Counted from the stretch's first letter, positions 1 through 7,351 are shown. The stretch is 17,529 nucleotides of DNA from an uncultured Campylobacter sp. (GCF_937997405.1 NZ_CALKTL010000155.1:1-17529); one strand, 5' to 3'. Numbers and translations: made by a program. The notes: a model not told the origin generated them from the sequence alone.

Positions 1-169
1 TTGTGTGCAAAACCTAAATTTTCTTTGGTTTCTTTCATAGATTCAATCAATACATTAAAATCAAAAAATGCTTTATATAATTACCCTTTACATAAACGCT
101 ATTGAGCAGAATCACACCAATTAGCAGAAATATAAACCAGCCTCTAGCTAAGTCATAACAAATACCCAT
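1..169 (-). pseudogene. Small membrane protein gene, 5' part, frameshifted at a homopolymer and cut by the window edge
   Basis: An ATG at 169-167 follows a strong GGAGGG ribosome site (173-178). It opens a 40-codon frame that begins MGICYDLARGWFIFLLIGVI, has one hydrophobic membrane segment (about residues 11-27), and stops at 47-49. The six-base T run in the coding strand (A run at 63-68 on plus) is where the frame is lost. With seven Ts the reading continues as HFFDFNVLIESMKETKEN and stays open to base 1. The gene is therefore either phase-variable, recently broken, or affected by a base-call error. I do not recognise the family. The stretch is visibly AT-richer than the following genes, which may point to a different origin. 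Alternatively, the 40-residue product may be complete as it stands. Confidence 0.5.
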
Positions 170-617
170 TTGCCCTCCGTTTATATAAAATATTCAGGCG
201 AATTTTAACTTTACTGCGCTTACGCAGCGTTTAAATTTAATCTCGCTGTAGCTACGCTAAATTTTAAAATTTCAAGCTTGCCATTTTAAAGACCCATTAT
301 CTGCGCGAGTGCGCTCAGGCGGGCGCAAGCAAGAAACAGCCTCGGGCGCTGTTTTATCGCAGGCTTCCGTCCGCATCAAGTTATACCGGGCTGCGCCAAA
401 GCCCCAAAACTCACGCGATTTCTAATTTCGCTACCGAGCCGCACCGAACCGCAGCCAAACTCGCGCGGCGAAAATCTAAATTTACGCTATAATCTTGCAA
501 AGCGGAGCGTAAAACTCCTGCTGCGCGTGCGCGACGAAATTTAAACAAAGGCCCGCAAATTCGGGCTTCTTAGCTTTCGCGCGGCTGTGGCATAACGCTA
601 AATTTAACGGAGGGCGT
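170..617. other. Gene-free stretch upstream of thiL
   Basis: No convincing gene is seen. The stretch holds the leader of the small minus-strand gene on the left and the thiL promoter on the right. A small GC hairpin (GCCCG 551-555, CGGGC 562-566, six-base loop) lies in the thiL leader and is followed by TTCTT, so weak attenuation is conceivable. I looked for TPP riboswitch core elements, a natural regulator for a thiamine gene, and did not find them. Confidence 0.5.
488..493 (+). promoter_or_regulatory. Probable -10 box for thiL
   Basis: TATAAT in the context ACGCTATAATCTTG, preceded by AAATCTAAATTT, fits a sigma-70 type promoter of Campylobacter, where the -35 box is poorly conserved. It lies 125 bases before the thiL ATG, leaving room for the small leader hairpin. 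Confidence 0.5.
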
Positions 618-1889
618 ATGGATAAGGAGCAGTATATTTTTGAGAAATTTAGATCGAAGCTTAACGGCGATGATTGCGCCGTGATCGGCGAGCGAGCGTA
701 TTGCAAGGACCTTTTCGTCGAGGGCGTGCACTTTCGGCGCGGTTGGCTGAGCCTGCGCGAGATCGGCGCAAAGGCGATACTCGTAAACATCTCGGACATG
801 ATCGCGACGAATGCGCGCGCTAAATACGCCCTACTGGGGCTTGCGCTGCCGCGCGAGATCGGCACGCGCGAGATCGACGAGCTGTGCGCGGGCGTGAGCG
901 AGACGGCGCGGGAGTGGGGCATACGGATCATCGGCGGTGATACGATCGGCTCGGATCGCATCGCGCTTAGCGTGAGCCTGATCGGCAAGTGCAAGCGCCC
1001 CGTGTTTCGCAGCGGCGCGCGCGTGGGCGATCTCATCGCGCATACGGGCGAGCTAGGCAGCGTCGGGCGCGATCTGGCGGTGCTTTTAAGAGATGAAATT
1101 TCGCCCGCTAGCTCGCAGACGCAAAACTGGGACGATAAAATTTCGTCGATGCAAAGCTCAATCACTGCGCCGCAGGGTCTCAACGCCGAGACTTTGACGA
1201 CACAAAATCTTGGCGATGAGGTGCGAAGCTCGGGCGATAAAATTTTACCTGCGCATGCTAAGTTACAGAACCTGGGTGCTGAAACTTCGGCAATACAAAT
1301 TTTGGATCTTGAGCCGCAAAGTCTGGACGATAAAATTTCACCTGCGCGCGCCGAGCCACAGAGCTTGGATGCCGAAAATTCGGCGCAAAATTCCGTGTCA
1401 CGAAGCGGAGAGGATCACAAGAATTCTACGTCGCAAAGCCTCGCATGTGAAAATTCTATATCGCAAAGCTCTGCAGGCGAAAATCCTGTGCCGGGTAGTG
1501 GCTCATATCGCTTGCGCGAGGATCTGCGCGCAAAAATTTCAAAAAATTCGCGCTTCGTTAGGCCCGTTTTGCGCGATAAGTTTTTTTACAAGGCGGCGAA
1601 GCTCATCAGCGCAGCGATGGACATTAGCGACGGGCTTGCGCAGGACTTGCCCCGCCTGCTGGAGGCTAGCGGCGTGGGTGCGCGCTGGATCGCCCGCCCT
1701 AGCGAGGCTGCGTTGCAAAGCGGCGAGGAGTACGAGATTTTGTTCAGCTTCGCGCCGAAGTTTTTGCCTAAAATCTACGCAATTGCCGCTAAGGCGGGCG
1801 TTTCGATTAATATCATCGCCGAGGTTTGCCCGCGCACTCCGCAAAGCTCTATGGAATTTCGCGGCAGCTCGCACCACTTCGCGCCTTGA
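618..1889 (+). CDS. thiL: Thiamine-monophosphate kinase with a large repeat insert
   Basis: ThiL uses ATP to phosphorylate thiamine monophosphate to thiamine diphosphate in the cytoplasm, the last step of cofactor synthesis. Visible family motifs are GDDC (17-20), LFVEGVHF (32-39), NISD (57-60), IIGGDT (104-109), GDLIAHTGELG (137-147), RPVLRD (315-320), MDISDGLAQDL (334-344) and GEEYEILF (369-376). The start is backed by GGAGG just upstream. The protein has 423 residues where about 270 is usual. The surplus is residues about 158-305, a low-complexity region rich in Gln, Ser, Asp and Glu, inserted between the TGELG segment and the RPVLRD segment; both flanks look intact. The insert is described as a separate repeat. 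I expect the enzyme to be active, because the insert sits between motifs and none is lost, but this is inference. Confidence 0.9.
   Translation: MDKEQYIFEKFRSKLNGDDCAVIGERAYCKDLFVEGVHFRRGWLSLREIGAKAILVNISDMIATNARAKYALLGLALPREIGTREIDELCAGVSETAREWGIRIIGGDTIGSDRIALSVSLIGKCKRPVFRSGARVGDLIAHTGELGSVGRDLAVLLRDEISPASSQTQNWDDKISSMQSSITAPQGLNAETLTTQNLGDEVRSSGDKILPAHAKLQNLGAETSAIQILDLEPQSLDDKISPARAEPQSLDAENSAQNSVSRSGEDHKNSTSQSLACENSISQSSAGENPVPGSGSYRLREDLRAKISKNSRFVRPVLRDKFFYKAAKLISAAMDISDGLAQDLPRLLEASGVGARWIARPSEAALQSGEEYEILFSFAPKFLPKIYAIAAKAGVSINIIAEVCPRTPQSSMEFRGSSHHFAP
1089..1532 (+). repeat. In-frame degenerate decapeptide repeat insert inside thiL
   Basis: About 148 codons inside thiL consist of degenerate copies of a ten-residue unit beginning with Gln: QNWDDKISSM (169), QGLNAETLTT (186), QNLGDEVRSS (196), QNLGAETSAI (217), QSLDDKISPA (234), QSLDAENSAQ (248), QSLACENSIS (273) and QSSAGENPVP (283). 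The last two are exact neighbours of 30 bases each (1434-1463 and 1464-1493), both starting CAAAGC. Spacing between copies is 10 to 25 residues. A second reading frame is also open across much of the block. A similar 30-base unit occurs in lpxB at the other end of the window. Confidence 0.8.
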
Positions 1890-1930
1890 AATTTTACCGA
1901 GCTCGCTTTAAATTTTAAGGTGCGCGGCAT

Positions 1931-2012
1931 GGAATTTGAAATTTCGCGGAGCCACTGAATTTTGTGGAGGGACAGAATTTTGTGAAGCCGAGGAATTTGG
2001 AATTTGAAATTT
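1931..2012 (+). repeat. Short direct repeats between thiL and the DUF417 gene
   Basis: GGAATTTGAAATTT occurs at 1931-1944 and again at 1999-2012. Between them GAATTTTGTG occurs at 1957-1966 and 1975-1984. These are small duplications in the intergenic spacer; no function is apparent. Confidence 0.6.
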
Positions 2013-2078
2013 TGCCCATTCACGTAGCCTACACGCAAGCTCGCTATCATACCGCTACACAATTTACAAAGGAGCCGT

Positions 2079-2516
2079 ATGAGGGAGATCGTAAAAAAAT
2101 TTGTCGCAGGCGACGCGGATATTATATTCGCTAGGCTTTCCGTTATCATCGTGCTTGCCGTGATGGGCAACTACAAGTGGTTTGAGTTTGAGGTAGAGGC
2201 TTTAAAGCCGCTCTTTTCGCAGACGTGGCTTTCGTTTTTGCCCTCAGCGCTCGGGGACGCCGGCGCGAGCTACTTTTTGGGCGTGGTGGAGACCGTGGGC
2301 TATCTCTCGCTCATCGCGGGCTTTTTCAAGCCGAAGGCGGGCATCGTGGGCGATCTTATCGTGATCGTCATGGCGCTGAGCACGCTCAGCCTACTGCCGC
2401 AGCTAGGTAAGATCGACGGCTTTATCTTTAAAGACCTTTTCTTGCTAGGCCTTGGCTTGGTACTGCTAAAATACGACCTGACGCGCCTTTGCCGCGGAGA
2501 AAAAAGCTGCGATTGA
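2079..2516 (+). CDS. DUF417 family inner-membrane protein, RclC/YkgB-like
   Basis: A 145-residue protein with four likely membrane helices (about 15-32, 62-82, 87-104 and 116-131). It matches the pattern I know for DUF417: ARLSVIIV near the N-terminus, a GNYKWFEFEVEALKPL stretch (Lys-Trp, then a Glu and Pro motif) after helix one, YFLGVVE at helix two, and FIFKDLFLLG before helix four. The family includes E. coli RclC (YkgB), linked to reactive chlorine resistance. No biochemical activity is established, so only membrane location is safe. An AAAGGAG ribosome site precedes the ATG. It is separated from thiL by 189 bases and from the asparaginase gene by 411, so it is probably transcribed alone. 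Confidence 0.7.
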   Translation: MREIVKKFVAGDADIIFARLSVIIVLAVMGNYKWFEFEVEALKPLFSQTWLSFLPSALGDAGASYFLGVVETVGYLSLIAGFFKPKAGIVGDLIVIVMALSTLSLLPQLGKIDGFIFKDLFLLGLGLVLLKYDLTRLCRGEKSCD

Positions 2517-2927
2517 GCCGTCAAAACATACTGGCGTCGGTTCCGACGCAACACTAAATGATCGCGCACGGCGAGCTTGAGGCGTTTTGATTTAAAGCCT
2601 GCTTTGCTAGCGGTTGCGTGCTTGAGTTTGCTTGCATAGCACCCTTTAAAATACGGCCGCGCTAAAATTTTATGACGCGCGGTTGAAATTTATCGAGCTG
2701 CGGTAATTAAATTTTACTGACGCTCAAACTCAAATTTATAAAATTTAAATCGATCCATCAGATTGTGCCACAAATTAAACCACGTTAAATTTGGCAACGG
2801 AAGCTTAATTTTAAGCTCAAAGCATTAGATTTAGATCCAGCCAAATTCGCATTTGATTAAGCGAAACGAAAAGCGCAAAGTTATATCATTCCTTAGAGAT
2901 TCTGCAATTTTTTCGAAAGGATGAGAT
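2517..2927. other. Gene-free stretch before the asparaginase gene
   Basis: I see no gene here. Near the left end is a perfect palindrome, GCGTCGGTTCCGACGC (2534-2549), 17 bases after the DUF417 stop. It could fold as a transcript-end hairpin but has no T run after it. The rest is AAATTT-rich spacer. The asparaginase promoter should lie near the right end (a TATATC at about 2882 is possible). Confidence 0.5.
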
Positions 2928-3968
2928 ATGAAGCACTTTTCACTCTCAAAGACCGTTTTTATGGCGGCGAGTCTGGCCCTGCTCGGGCTAACGGCTGCGA
3001 ATGCGCAGGAGAAATTTTCCCCAGTTATCGTCATTCACGGCGGCACCAGCGGGCTTGATCTAACTAAAGAGGAATTTAAAATTCGCGAGGAACCGATGAA
3101 AAAAGCGCTTTTAGCGGGTCAAGCCGTCCTTGAAAAAGGCGGTAGCGCGATGGATGCCGTTACGGCGGCGATAATGGTGCTTGAGGACGATCCGAATTTT
3201 AACGCGGGCAAGGGCGCGGTATTTACAGCCGACGGATTTAACGAACTCGATGCCTCGATCATGGACGGCTCGACCAAAAAAGCGGGCGCGGTCGCGATGG
3301 CGCGGCATATCAAAAACCCTATCCTAGGCGCCAGGCTCGTGATGGATAAGACGTGGCATACGCTAGTCGCGGGCGAGGGAGCCGACAAGCTCGCTAAAGA
3401 AAACGGCCTAGAGATGGTCGATCAGAAGTATTTTTTCACGCAGTTTAGATACGACGCGCTGCAAAAAGCTAAAGAAAAACAAAAGCTGCTACTTGATAGC
3501 GAAAAGGCGAAAAAGACGTCGCTAAATTTACACGAGCGCCCGTATCTCGGCACCGTGGGCGCGATCGCGCTGGATAAAAACGGCAACCTAGCTGCAGCGA
3601 CCAGCACCGGCGGCATGACCAATAAAATGACCGGCCGCATCGGCGATAGCCCGATAATCGGCTCGGGAACCTACGCCGACAACGACTCGGTGGCGGTTTC
3701 TTGCACCGGCACGGGCGACATCTACATGCGCGTAAACGCCGCGCACGAGGTCTCAGCTCTATATAAATACAAAACCTCCGACGTGCAAAAGGCCGCCGAA
3801 GAAGCGGTAAAAGAGGTCAAAGCGCTCGGCGGTAGCGGCGGCATCATCTCGATCGACAAGCACGGACACACGGGCTTTGCGTGGACGAAAGACAAGCTCG
3901 GTATGTATCACGGTGAAGCAAGGCTCGGAGCCAAACCGATCGTTTACTGGCCGCTTGGCGAGAAATAA
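2928..3968 (+). CDS. Exported isoaspartyl peptidase/L-asparaginase (Ntn-hydrolase, IaaA type)
   Basis: Cleaves isoaspartyl dipeptides and/or asparagine. Precursors of this family cut themselves before a threonine, which becomes the nucleophile. Here that is Gly208-Thr209 in GTVGAIALD, which resembles E. coli IaaA. Other family motifs are NAGKGAVFT (92-100), ELDASIMDG (106-114), AAATSTGGMTNK (222-233), GRIGDSPIIGSGTYADN (236-252) and TGTGD (260-264). Residues 1-26 form a clear signal peptide ending ANA, so it should work in the periplasm, where released aspartate could feed respiration. Deviations: IHGGTSG where IHGGAG is usual, and Asp264 where Glu is usual. A longer basic stretch precedes the cleavage site (about 170-205). 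AAAGG at 2916-2920 supports the start. Confidence 0.9.
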   Translation: MKHFSLSKTVFMAASLALLGLTAANAQEKFSPVIVIHGGTSGLDLTKEEFKIREEPMKKALLAGQAVLEKGGSAMDAVTAAIMVLEDDPNFNAGKGAVFTADGFNELDASIMDGSTKKAGAVAMARHIKNPILGARLVMDKTWHTLVAGEGADKLAKENGLEMVDQKYFFTQFRYDALQKAKEKQKLLLDSEKAKKTSLNLHERPYLGTVGAIALDKNGNLAAATSTGGMTNKMTGRIGDSPIIGSGTYADNDSVAVSCTGTGDIYMRVNAAHEVSALYKYKTSDVQKAAEEAVKEVKALGGSGGIISIDKHGHTGFAWTKDKLGMYHGEARLGAKPIVYWPLGEK

Positions 3969-3972
3969 GCGC

Positions 3973-4001
3973 AAATTTAGCCCCTTTACGGGGCTAAATT
4001 T
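3973..4001 (+). terminator. Strong hairpin terminator after the asparaginase gene
   Basis: AAATTTAGCCCC (3973-3984), loop TTTAC, then GGGGCTAAATTT (3990-4001): a perfect 12-base-pair stem starting four bases after the stop codon. The 3' arm ends in AAATTTAAAT, not a pure T run, and the A/T ends make it work on both strands in principle. Confidence 0.75.
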
Positions 4002-4165
4002 AAATCAAATAGCAAGGATAAATACGCTTTTACATGTCTATTAAATCTGGCGCTTTCATCGATCAAGCGCTTCGACTAGGATAAATTCGATCAAATTTTA
4101 ATTTCAACACCTCGGCAAAGCGCAAATTTTCTATTTAAAATCGACTCTCTTTAACTTAGGCTCAA

Positions 4166-4224
4166 ATCAAGAAATATTAAGTTCCACCGAGCCTTAAATT
4201 TTACCAAAATCCATATTTCTTGAT
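4166..4224. repeat. 12-base inverted repeat upstream of the kinase-ligase gene
   Basis: ATCAAGAAATAT (4166-4177) and ATATTTCTTGAT (4213-4224) are exact reverse complements separated by 35 bases. The spacer itself carries a smaller pair, TTAAG and CTTAA. The repeat ends 55 bases before the ATG of the kinase-ligase gene, just upstream of a possible -10 box, so it could be a two-half operator or a looped regulatory element. It is not a terminator, as it has no GC core or T tract. Confidence 0.6.
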
Positions 4225-4246
4225 ACCAAGGCGCTAAAATTTCAGG

Positions 4247-4252
4247 TAGAAT
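4247..4252 (+). promoter_or_regulatory. Possible -10 box for the RNA repair genes
   Basis: TAGAAT, 27 bases before the ATG. A TTGATA at 4220-4225 lies too far upstream (21 bases) to be a good -35 partner, and it overlaps the right arm of the inverted repeat. Confidence 0.35.
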
Positions 4253-4279
4253 ATCGCCACATAAAATCAAGGCGGTAAA

Positions 4280-5773
4280 ATGAGAAAATTTATAGTCGTT
4301 CGCGGACACGCGGGCTCGGGTAAAACGACTTTCGCAAAAGAGAAAATTAAAGAATTTAAAAACGAATATCCGCAGGCGCAAATTTATCATCTGGAAAACG
4401 ATATGTTTTTAACCGATGAGGCGGGGATTTATACTTGGTCGCCGAAGCTTTTGGAGGACGCGAAGCGCAAGGTTGCCCGCGAGATAAAGCAGGCGTATAA
4501 ATTTGCTCTGGAAAACAAAGCTAAAGACGTTCTTATAGTGCTTAGCAACGTGAGCGCGCGCACCAAGGAGCTGCTAAGCCTAAAAGAGCAAGCCGTCCAA
4601 AATGGATTTATTTTCGAATGCTTTAGAATGCAAAATTTCTTCGCCTCCGAGCACGGCGTCGACGAAAATACGGTAATAGCGATGTTTGTCAAGGTTGCAA
4701 ACAACAAAATAGATGGCGAAATTTTGATCCCGCCCGTTAATCCTATGAGTCAAAGCGTAGCGCAAAAGATTAAAGACGCGGCGGCTCTAAACAGGCGCGA
4801 TCTGCCCTTTGATGCGGTGCAAAATACCTACGTAACGAAAAAATATATCACCGCTACGCAGGATAAAAGGCTCTGGAGTGCGCGTCAAAGCGAGCTTTAT
4901 CCAGAGCTTCGCACCTACAAATACTCAAAACGTGTCTTTTTCAAAGCCGATTGGGATAAGGCGCTACTTGAGATGCGCGGGCTCATAATGGACGATAATC
5001 TAAATATCATCGTGCGTCCGTTCAAAAAGGTCTATAATTACTCGGAATTTACCTCACGCAAAAGCCTTTATCCTATCGATATCACGGACGATACGCCCGT
5101 ACTTGCCGTACGAAAGGTAAACGGCTTTTTGGGGTGTTGCACCTACGTAGATATCGGCGAAAGCGGCGCGAGCTTTAACCGCCGCGTCATCTACTCCACG
5201 ACGGGATCGACCGATAGTAGATTTGCGCAGATGGCGCGCGAGCACTGCTGCAAATTTGAAGAGATTTTCAAACGCTATCCAAATAAAACTTTTTTATTTG
5301 AGATCACCGACGAGAGCGATCCGCACATCGTAGAAGAGGAACTAGGCGAGACCTTTATCGGGCTTATCGACGCTAAAACCGGCGCGCAAGAGAGCGAATT
5401 TGAGCTGGATAAAATCGCCGCAAGCACTGCCGGAGCGCTAAAAAGACCTTTTTATAAGGATGGCGAGCAGTATCTAAAAACGAGCTTTGCGGAGCTTAAA
5501 AATATAGTCAAAGAGGCGAAATTCGAGGGCTTTATGGTGTATATCCCAAGCCAAAATGATTTTTGCTTTAAGATGAAAACGCCTTATTATCTCGTGAATA
5601 AATTTTTCGCTCGCAGTAAAAACGAGGCGCTTTCCGGCAAACTGGATAAAACCAAGCTCGATGAGGAATTCCACCCTTTGGTCGATCACATCAAAGCAAA
5701 CGAGCGAGAATTCAAATCCCTTGACGAGCAGGGCAAGCTAGGCTTTATAAAAGAATTTTTAGAAAGAATTTAA
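4280..5773 (+). CDS. Polynucleotide kinase-like domain fused to T4 Rnl1-type RNA ligase
   Basis: Predicted to phosphorylate RNA 5' ends and to join RNA strands with ATP. The N-terminal P-loop domain (about 1-150) has GHAGSGKTT (9-17) with Lys15 and Thr16, at the same positions as the Lys/Ser pair in T4 Pnkp, and END (39-41), where Asp41 may be the base that activates the hydroxyl. The C-terminal domain (about 200-440) carries the Rnl1 nucleotidyltransferase motifs in order: EMRGLIM (231-237), RPFKK (246-250), motif I KVNG with nucleophile Lys279, motif III FLFEIT with Glu341, motif IV EGFMVY with Glu416, motif V FKMK with Lys431 and Lys433. Spacings closely follow T4 Rnl1. No HAD phosphatase motif is seen. 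An AAGGCGG site precedes the ATG. The next gene is a phosphoesterase that may supply the missing phosphatase step. The ligase assignment is firm; the true substrate is unknown. Confidence 0.85.
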   Translation: MRKFIVVRGHAGSGKTTFAKEKIKEFKNEYPQAQIYHLENDMFLTDEAGIYTWSPKLLEDAKRKVAREIKQAYKFALENKAKDVLIVLSNVSARTKELLSLKEQAVQNGFIFECFRMQNFFASEHGVDENTVIAMFVKVANNKIDGEILIPPVNPMSQSVAQKIKDAAALNRRDLPFDAVQNTYVTKKYITATQDKRLWSARQSELYPELRTYKYSKRVFFKADWDKALLEMRGLIMDDNLNIIVRPFKKVYNYSEFTSRKSLYPIDITDDTPVLAVRKVNGFLGCCTYVDIGESGASFNRRVIYSTTGSTDSRFAQMAREHCCKFEEIFKRYPNKTFLFEITDESDPHIVEEELGETFIGLIDAKTGAQESEFELDKIAASTAGALKRPFYKDGEQYLKTSFAELKNIVKEAKFEGFMVYIPSQNDFCFKMKTPYYLVNKFFARSKNEALSGKLDKTKLDEEFHPLVDHIKANEREFKSLDEQGKLGFIKEFLERI

Positions 5774-5802
5774 CGATTAGCGCGAATATTTGACGCCGTG
5801 CA

Positions 5803-5823
5803 AATTTACGTAAAGCGTAAATT
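5803..5823 (+). repeat. Hairpin between the kinase-ligase and phosphoesterase genes
   Basis: AATTTACG (5803-5810), loop TAAAG, CGTAAATT (5816-5823). An outer pair CGCCG (5794-5798) and CGGCG (5829-5833) could extend it with unpaired bases between. There is no T tract, so it looks more like a leader or processing structure between two genes of one transcript than a terminator. Confidence 0.45.
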
Positions 5824-5851
5824 CGATGCGGCGATTAAAGCTTAAAGGAAA

Positions 5852-6451
5852 ATGATGATATTTTTTACCTCCGATTTGCATTTTTATCACGGCAATATTA
5901 TGAAATACTGCCCTAAATTTAGGGCTTTTAACGACGTAAGCGAGATGAACGAAAAGCTAATAGAACTCTGGAATGCCGTAGTGGGGCCCGAGGATACGGT
6001 TTATGATCTGGGCGATTTTGCATTTTGTAATAAATTAAAGGATCTAAAAAGCGTAGCGCGCAGGCTAAACGGCTCGCATGTGCTGATTTTAGGCAACCAC
6101 GATACGCTCATTAGCCAAAACAAAGAAGCGCTGCTACGCGAGCTAAAAGACGACGGAAATCCTATCTTTAGCGATATCCTGCACTACAAGGAGCTAAATT
6201 TTGACGGCGGCGCGGGTGCGATAAAGGACGGCAAGGCGGGTATGAGCATCTGTATGTTTCACTATCCCGTAGAGGAGCACAACCGCGCCCAGAAAGGCTC
6301 TTTTATGCTTCACGGACACTTACACGACCGCGCTTCCAGCCTAGAGGGTCGCATACTAAACGTAGGCTTTGACTCGCACGGCAAAATTTTAAGCTTAGAT
6401 GAGATCGTGCAAATTTTAGGGCAAAAGGAGATTGCGGCAAGATATTCGTGA
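5852..6451 (+). CDS. Calcineurin-like metallophosphoesterase
   Basis: A 199-residue single-domain phosphoesterase with the full two-metal site: Asp8 and His10 (SDLHF), Asp55 (LGDFAF), GNHD (81-84), His137 (MFHYP) and GHLHD (155-159, His156 and His158). The opening FFTSDLHFYHGNIMKYC and the EMN..LI..WN stretch are typical of a compact subfamily often seen in phages. The exact substrate of the subfamily is not known to me. Because it follows the kinase-ligase gene by 78 bases on the same strand, removal of 2',3'-cyclic or 3'-phosphate from broken RNA is a reasonable guess; CthPnkp joins kinase, metallophosphoesterase and ligase domains in one chain. Two ATGs (5852 and 5855) are possible; AAAGGAA at 5844-5850 is better spaced for the second. 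Confidence 0.85.
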   Translation: MMIFFTSDLHFYHGNIMKYCPKFRAFNDVSEMNEKLIELWNAVVGPEDTVYDLGDFAFCNKLKDLKSVARRLNGSHVLILGNHDTLISQNKEALLRELKDDGNPIFSDILHYKELNFDGGAGAIKDGKAGMSICMFHYPVEEHNRAQKGSFMLHGHLHDRASSLEGRILNVGFDSHGKILSLDEIVQILGQKEIAARYS

Positions 6452-7351
6452 TCCGGGCTAAACACGGACAGCCGCAGCATTGATTTAAGCGTAGCCTGCC
6501 GCAATATCTTGCAAAGGCGCTCGCATAATACAGGGATAGGCAAAGCGCTCGACGAGAAACGATCAAATTCGCTCCCGCCTATTTTGACGCGGGCGGGGGC
6601 GAATTTGGTTAAATTTAATAGCTTATTCAAAAATCCCAGAATTTGATTTTATATGAAAGACGAAGTCAAATTTAAAAGCGATAAAACCTAGCTTCACCGC
6701 TTAAATTTTGCCCTTTTGCCTACGCGCAAATTTTAAAATTTGCCACGCGTTTTAAAAAGAGCCAGTGCGCGTTTTAAAGGGCGGCTATGCGCTTAAAATA
6801 GCTGCGTCGCCCGTTTTAGACAAGCTCTACTCTGCTTCGACGGGGCGGAGCTTGCCTAAATTTCAAAATTTATCCGCGTGTAGTCCACGCCGACGCGCCG
6901 AACGGTAAGAATGGGAGGAGGGATAGCTTCCGTTCGAGTATCAAAACCCAAAACGATACCGCCTTTTGCACTAGCTATGAATACGGTGTGTATGAAGCAA
7001 CAGAGCAAGGGCGAACCCAACCGGCGCTCGGCGAAAATTCGCGAAATTTAGTCGATTGTCGCGCGCGGTTTTATCTGAGCTGCCGTTAAATTCTATCCGT
7101 AGCCGCCGCAATCTTGCCTGAGTTCACATAGAATTCCACGGAATTTTATAGAATTTTAGCTGCGTATTTTGCAAACCGATCGGCGAAATTTTGCGGACGC
7201 GACCGAATTGCATGCGTAAATTCTGCCGTCAAATTATAACCTAGCGCAAATTTCGTGGATGGAATCGCTAGCTAAATTTAAACCCGCGCGGTTAAGCCTA
7301 ATAAGCCCGCCCGCTAAAATTTCGTTCGCGCAGAATTTCATTTGGGTAAAG
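6452..7351. other. 900-base gap between convergent genes
   Basis: No intact gene is seen. The gap contains an inverted repeat at the end of the phosphoesterase gene (GCAAGATATT 6437-6446 with AATATCTTGC 6503-6512), a bulged hairpin with arms around GGGCG (6779-6783) and CGCCC (6808-6812), a pair CAAGCTC/GAGCTTG (6821-6827, 6848-6854), and AAATTT-rich spacer on both sides. About 6900-7040 is free of AAATTT and is open in one minus frame, listed separately as a possible gene remnant. The rightmost part holds the 3' end of the histidine kinase transcript, with no convincing terminator. Confidence 0.5.
6856..7047 (-). pseudogene. Possible gene remnant, 63-codon open frame without ATG
   Basis: The minus frame between stops at 7048-7050 and 6856-6858 reads a protein-like sequence, including HTVFIASAKGGIVLGFD, then TRTEAIPPPILTV, then RRVGVDYTRINFEI. 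It contains no ATG and no clear ribosome site; TTG codons are the only early starts. Unlike the spacer on both sides it lacks AAATTT hexamers and has balanced residue use, which suggests the end of a decayed gene. I do not recognise the family. Chance opening of a 63-codon frame is also possible. Confidence 0.3.

Noticed and set aside
494..617. TPP riboswitch in the thiL leader
   Set aside because: I could not find the conserved core elements or a three-way junction; only a small hairpin is present.
482..1183. Long minus-strand open frame across the start of thiL
   Set aside because: It lies opposite a gene with clear ThiL motifs and shows odd, Ser/Arg/Pro-rich composition; a shadow of GC-rich coding sequence.
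1089..1532. CRISPR array in the thiL repeats
   Set aside because: Units are degenerate, in-frame and irregularly spaced, without unique spacers of uniform length.
1210..1911. Second plus-strand open frame over the thiL repeat and 3' half
   Set aside because: Its openness comes from repeat composition; beyond the repeat it reads Arg/Ala-rich sequence opposite conserved ThiL codons, and no good ribosome site precedes it.
6452..7351. tRNA or other structured RNA gene, or an insertion sequence, in the large gap
   Set aside because: No cloverleaf, no terminal inverted repeats with a transposase frame, and no known RNA signature was recognised; only small hairpins.
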